In this document: one piece after another, positions 62,249 through 64,000 of the stretch
Layout of the letters: each line of letters begins with the position of its first letter
How positions within the stretch are numbered: the first letter of the stretch is position 1
NCBI RefSeq assembly: GCF_013393385.1
Contig: NZ_AP023239.1
Span: 3,906,001-3,970,000 of the forward strand
Reading direction: 5' to 3'
Source of the DNA: Paenibacillus sp. URB8-2
GTDB taxonomy: Bacteria > Bacillota > Bacilli > Paenibacillales > Paenibacillaceae
DNA: 64,000 nucleotides
The notes under the pieces: generated by a model
Database searches by the model: none
What the model was told of the DNA's origin: nothing
Seen by the model: the letters and a program-made list of their open reading frames with translations, nothing else
Made by a program: the position numbers and the translations under genes

Positions 62249-63732
62249 TGGCTTCTACCCCTTATGGCTTCTTTGGCGACGATGCGGTCATCGAAATCGA
62301 GAACGGCGCCGCCAATCAGTTGGTAGGTCTCATGACCTTTCCCCGCAATCAATACTACATCGCCGGGGCTTGCCACATCAATAGCTTTCCCGATCGCTTC
62401 GCGCCGGTCAACGATCAGTTCATACCGGCTGCGGTCCACGCCGTCATCAATCAACCCTGCTTCGATGTCCTTCAAAATGGTCTCCGGATCTTCAGTCCGC
62501 GGGTTATCGGAAGTGACAAGAATGTGATCGCTGTATTTGGCGGCGATTTTGCCCATCAGCGGCCGTTTCGTCCGGTCGCGGTCGCCGCCGCAGCCGAAGA
62601 CGGTCAGCACTTTCCCCTCCGCAAATTCCCGAACCGTGCGAAGCACATTTTCCAGTCCGTCCGGAGTATGCGCGTAGTCCACAACGACCGCGTACGGCTG
62701 GCCTTCGTCCACCGACTCCACACGACCGCTCACGCCCGGCACCGCTTCAAGGCTTGCCTTGATATCCGCAAGCGGAACTTCCTCCAGCAAGGCCGCCGTT
62801 ATGGCGGCAAGCGCGTTGTACACATTGAATTTGCCTACCATTTTCAGCGAAATATCGGCTTCTCCCTTAAAGGTGTCCACGTGAAATGCGGTGCCTTTGG
62901 CCGTAATGGAAATTTGCGAAGCGCGGACGTTGGCATCATTGTCTATCCCGTATGTAATGATTTCCGCCGCCGTCTGGGCCGCAAAGTAAGAGCTAGCCGC
63001 GTCGTCCGCATTCAGTACGGCGTATTTGCGTTCTTCTTTCCAGGGGGAAATTGCATTTCCGAGTCTGGAGAAGAACAGTCCCTTCGCCGCACGATACTCT
63101 TCCATCGTATGATGATAATCCAAATGATCCTGTGTCAAATTGGTGAAAATGGCGGTGCGGAAATCCGTCCCTTTTACCCGCCCCTGTTCGAGCGCATGCG
63201 AGGAAACCTCCATCACGCAGCACTGCACGCCCTTGGAAACCATGTCGTTCAGCGAACGCTGAAGCTCAAGAGACTCCGGCGTCGTACGGGGCATCGGATA
63301 GCTGACTCCGCCGTAACGCATTTGAATCGTCCCGATGAGCCCTGTCTTTACCCCGTGATCCTCCAAGATGCGTTCGATCAGATAGGTTGTCGTCGTCTTT
63401 CCGTTCGTTCCGGTAACACCGATCATCTTCATCCGGCTGCTGGGCGACCCGAAGAACGCACCCGCCAGGACGGACATCGCAAACCGGCTGTCACCCACAA
63501 CAATCTGCGGCAGATCGATATCGAGCTTGCGTTCCACAACAAGCGCCGCCGCACCACTTGATGCGGCCTGCGGCGCAAATTCATGCCCATCCACGGTAAA
63601 GCCGGGGAGGCAGATGAACAAATCTCCAGGCTTTACCTTCCGGGAATCAGCCTGCAAATCGGTAATCTCGGTTTCGCCGTTCCCAAATAAATGCGAAACC
63701 GCCAGACAAGAAGACAGTTCTTCAAGTTTCAT
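62245..63732 (-). CDS. murE: UDP-MurNAc-L-Ala-D-Glu:meso-DAP ligase
   Basis: 495 residues from the ATG at 63732 with GAGGG upstream; the frame to 63774 starts without one. P-loop GVTGTNGKTTTTYLI, TNLTQDHLDYH, and the meso-DAP-specific DNPRTEDP motif (near 415), so the wall is of the DAP type. Uses the product of DapL after epimerisation. First of the mur genes after the PASTA-type PBP. Confidence 0.97.
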   Translation of the reverse strand: MKLEELSSCLAVSHLFGNGETEITDLQADSRKVKPGDLFICLPGFTVDGHEFAPQAASSGAAALVVERKLDIDLPQIVVGDSRFAMSVLAGAFFGSPSSRMKMIGVTGTNGKTTTTYLIERILEDHGVKTGLIGTIQMRYGGVSYPMPRTTPESLELQRSLNDMVSKGVQCCVMEVSSHALEQGRVKGTDFRTAIFTNLTQDHLDYHHTMEEYRAAKGLFFSRLGNAISPWKEERKYAVLNADDAASSYFAAQTAAEIITYGIDNDANVRASQISITAKGTAFHVDTFKGEADISLKMVGKFNVYNALAAITAALLEEVPLADIKASLEAVPGVSGRVESVDEGQPYAVVVDYAHTPDGLENVLRTVREFAEGKVLTVFGCGGDRDRTKRPLMGKIAAKYSDHILVTSDNPRTEDPETILKDIEAGLIDDGVDRSRYELIVDRREAIGKAIDVASPGDVVLIAGKGHETYQLIGGAVLDFDDRIVAKEAIRGRSH

Positions 63733-63773
63733 CTCAATCCCTCGCTCTATTGTATCGAATAATCTCTTTATCA

Positions 63774-64000
63774 TTATGGACTGGAAGAGCCCATATAAAT
63801 CCTGATCGTCGATCCCCGTTCCACTCTTGTTCCCGGTTTGGGAGCCTGATTGATGACCGTATCTCCGGTGCCGGAACGGACAAGGTTGAAATTCATATTC
63901 ATATCCTCGTAAATATCCTGTACCGTGGCGCCTACGAGGTCCGGTACGGTGTCGATTGGCGTCTCCCCAAGCTTGTAGGCTTTGGGCAGTTGGTCCGCGC
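63774..64000 (-). CDS. spoVD: PASTA-domain penicillin-binding protein, C-terminal end (SpoVD-like)
   Basis: The last 75 residues are in the window, ending SSSP at TAA (63774-63776). They form one PASTA module: TVPDLVGATVQDIYEDM, LVRSGTGDTVINQAPKPGTRV, TIRIYMG. In Bacillus the gene before murE is spoVD, with pbpB before it; both can carry PASTA domains, so the choice is by position. Partial, continuing beyond the right edge. Confidence 0.75.
   Translation of the reverse strand, partial: ADQLPKAYKLGETPIDTVPDLVGATVQDIYEDMNMNFNLVRSGTGDTVINQAPKPGTRVERGSTIRIYMGSSSP

Overview
The window looks like a chromosome segment of a Paenibacillus-type Bacillales bacterium. It is moderately GC-rich and carries an endospore gene set (sigE, sigG, spoIIGA, spoVD, spore transglutaminase, YlmC/YmxH, YteA), a WGxxGxxG surface-type protein, dapL, and the Gram-positive pyr and dcw/ylm gene orders. 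Assignment to genus is inferred from gene content and order; no rRNA gene is present.

Layout. 1-4.6 kb: the 3' end of metK, a low-GC sugar-nucleotide epimerase gene with a decayed paralogue, and two tandem glycosyltransferase-like genes. 4.75-18.66 kb: an integrated element in tRNA-Leu(UAA). It is bounded by an 85-bp perfect repeat of the tRNA gene and carries a tyrosine integrase next to the intact tRNA, an XRE-type regulator with a divergent operator, a replication-initiator-like protein, a PD-(D/E)XK nuclease-like protein, a small sigma-region-4-like protein and a type III restriction-modification operon. A PQQ-propeller gene in it is broken by an intact IS3 (IS150-like) element. 18.7-25.6 kb: small sporulation or envelope genes (lipoprotein, NucB-type nuclease, YolD-like, several small proteins), a lone tnpB with a readable omega-RNA end and a LexA-like box in its promoter, IS1182 debris, the spore transglutaminase gene tgl, and two tRNA genes (Ile2-CAU and initiator Met).

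26-35.2 kb: the complete leftward pyr operon pyrR-pyrB-pyrC-carA-carB-pyrF-pyrE, with a PyrR-type attenuator leader and no pyrP, pyrK or pyrD. 35.3-39.5 kb: dapL (LL-diaminopimelate aminotransferase), an RluD-type pseudouridine synthase, lspA, a YteA-like protein and a DUF5665-type protein. 39.7-47.8 kb: a type-2 ileS behind an Ile T-box, then divIVA and the ylm genes (ylmH, ylmG, sepF, ylmE, pgeF, ylmC). 48-64 kb: the sporulation sigma cluster (sigG, sigE, spoIIGA) followed by ftsZ, ftsA, divIB, murA, murG, spoVE/ftsW, murD, mraY, murF, murE and the 3' end of a PASTA-domain PBP (spoVD-like), all leftward.

The right-hand 38 kb is core: pyrimidine synthesis, lysine/DAP synthesis, peptidoglycan precursors, septation, and the switch to sporulation. 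The most unusual items are: (i) the tRNA-Leu island with mirrored arm-like sites and a replication module; (ii) a ~108-bp folded repeat present after the sigG and ftsZ terminators, whose stems show compensatory base changes; (iii) a lone TnpB apparently under SOS-type control; (iv) a structured GC-rich insertion between the T-box terminator and ileS. No CRISPR array and no rRNA gene was seen.
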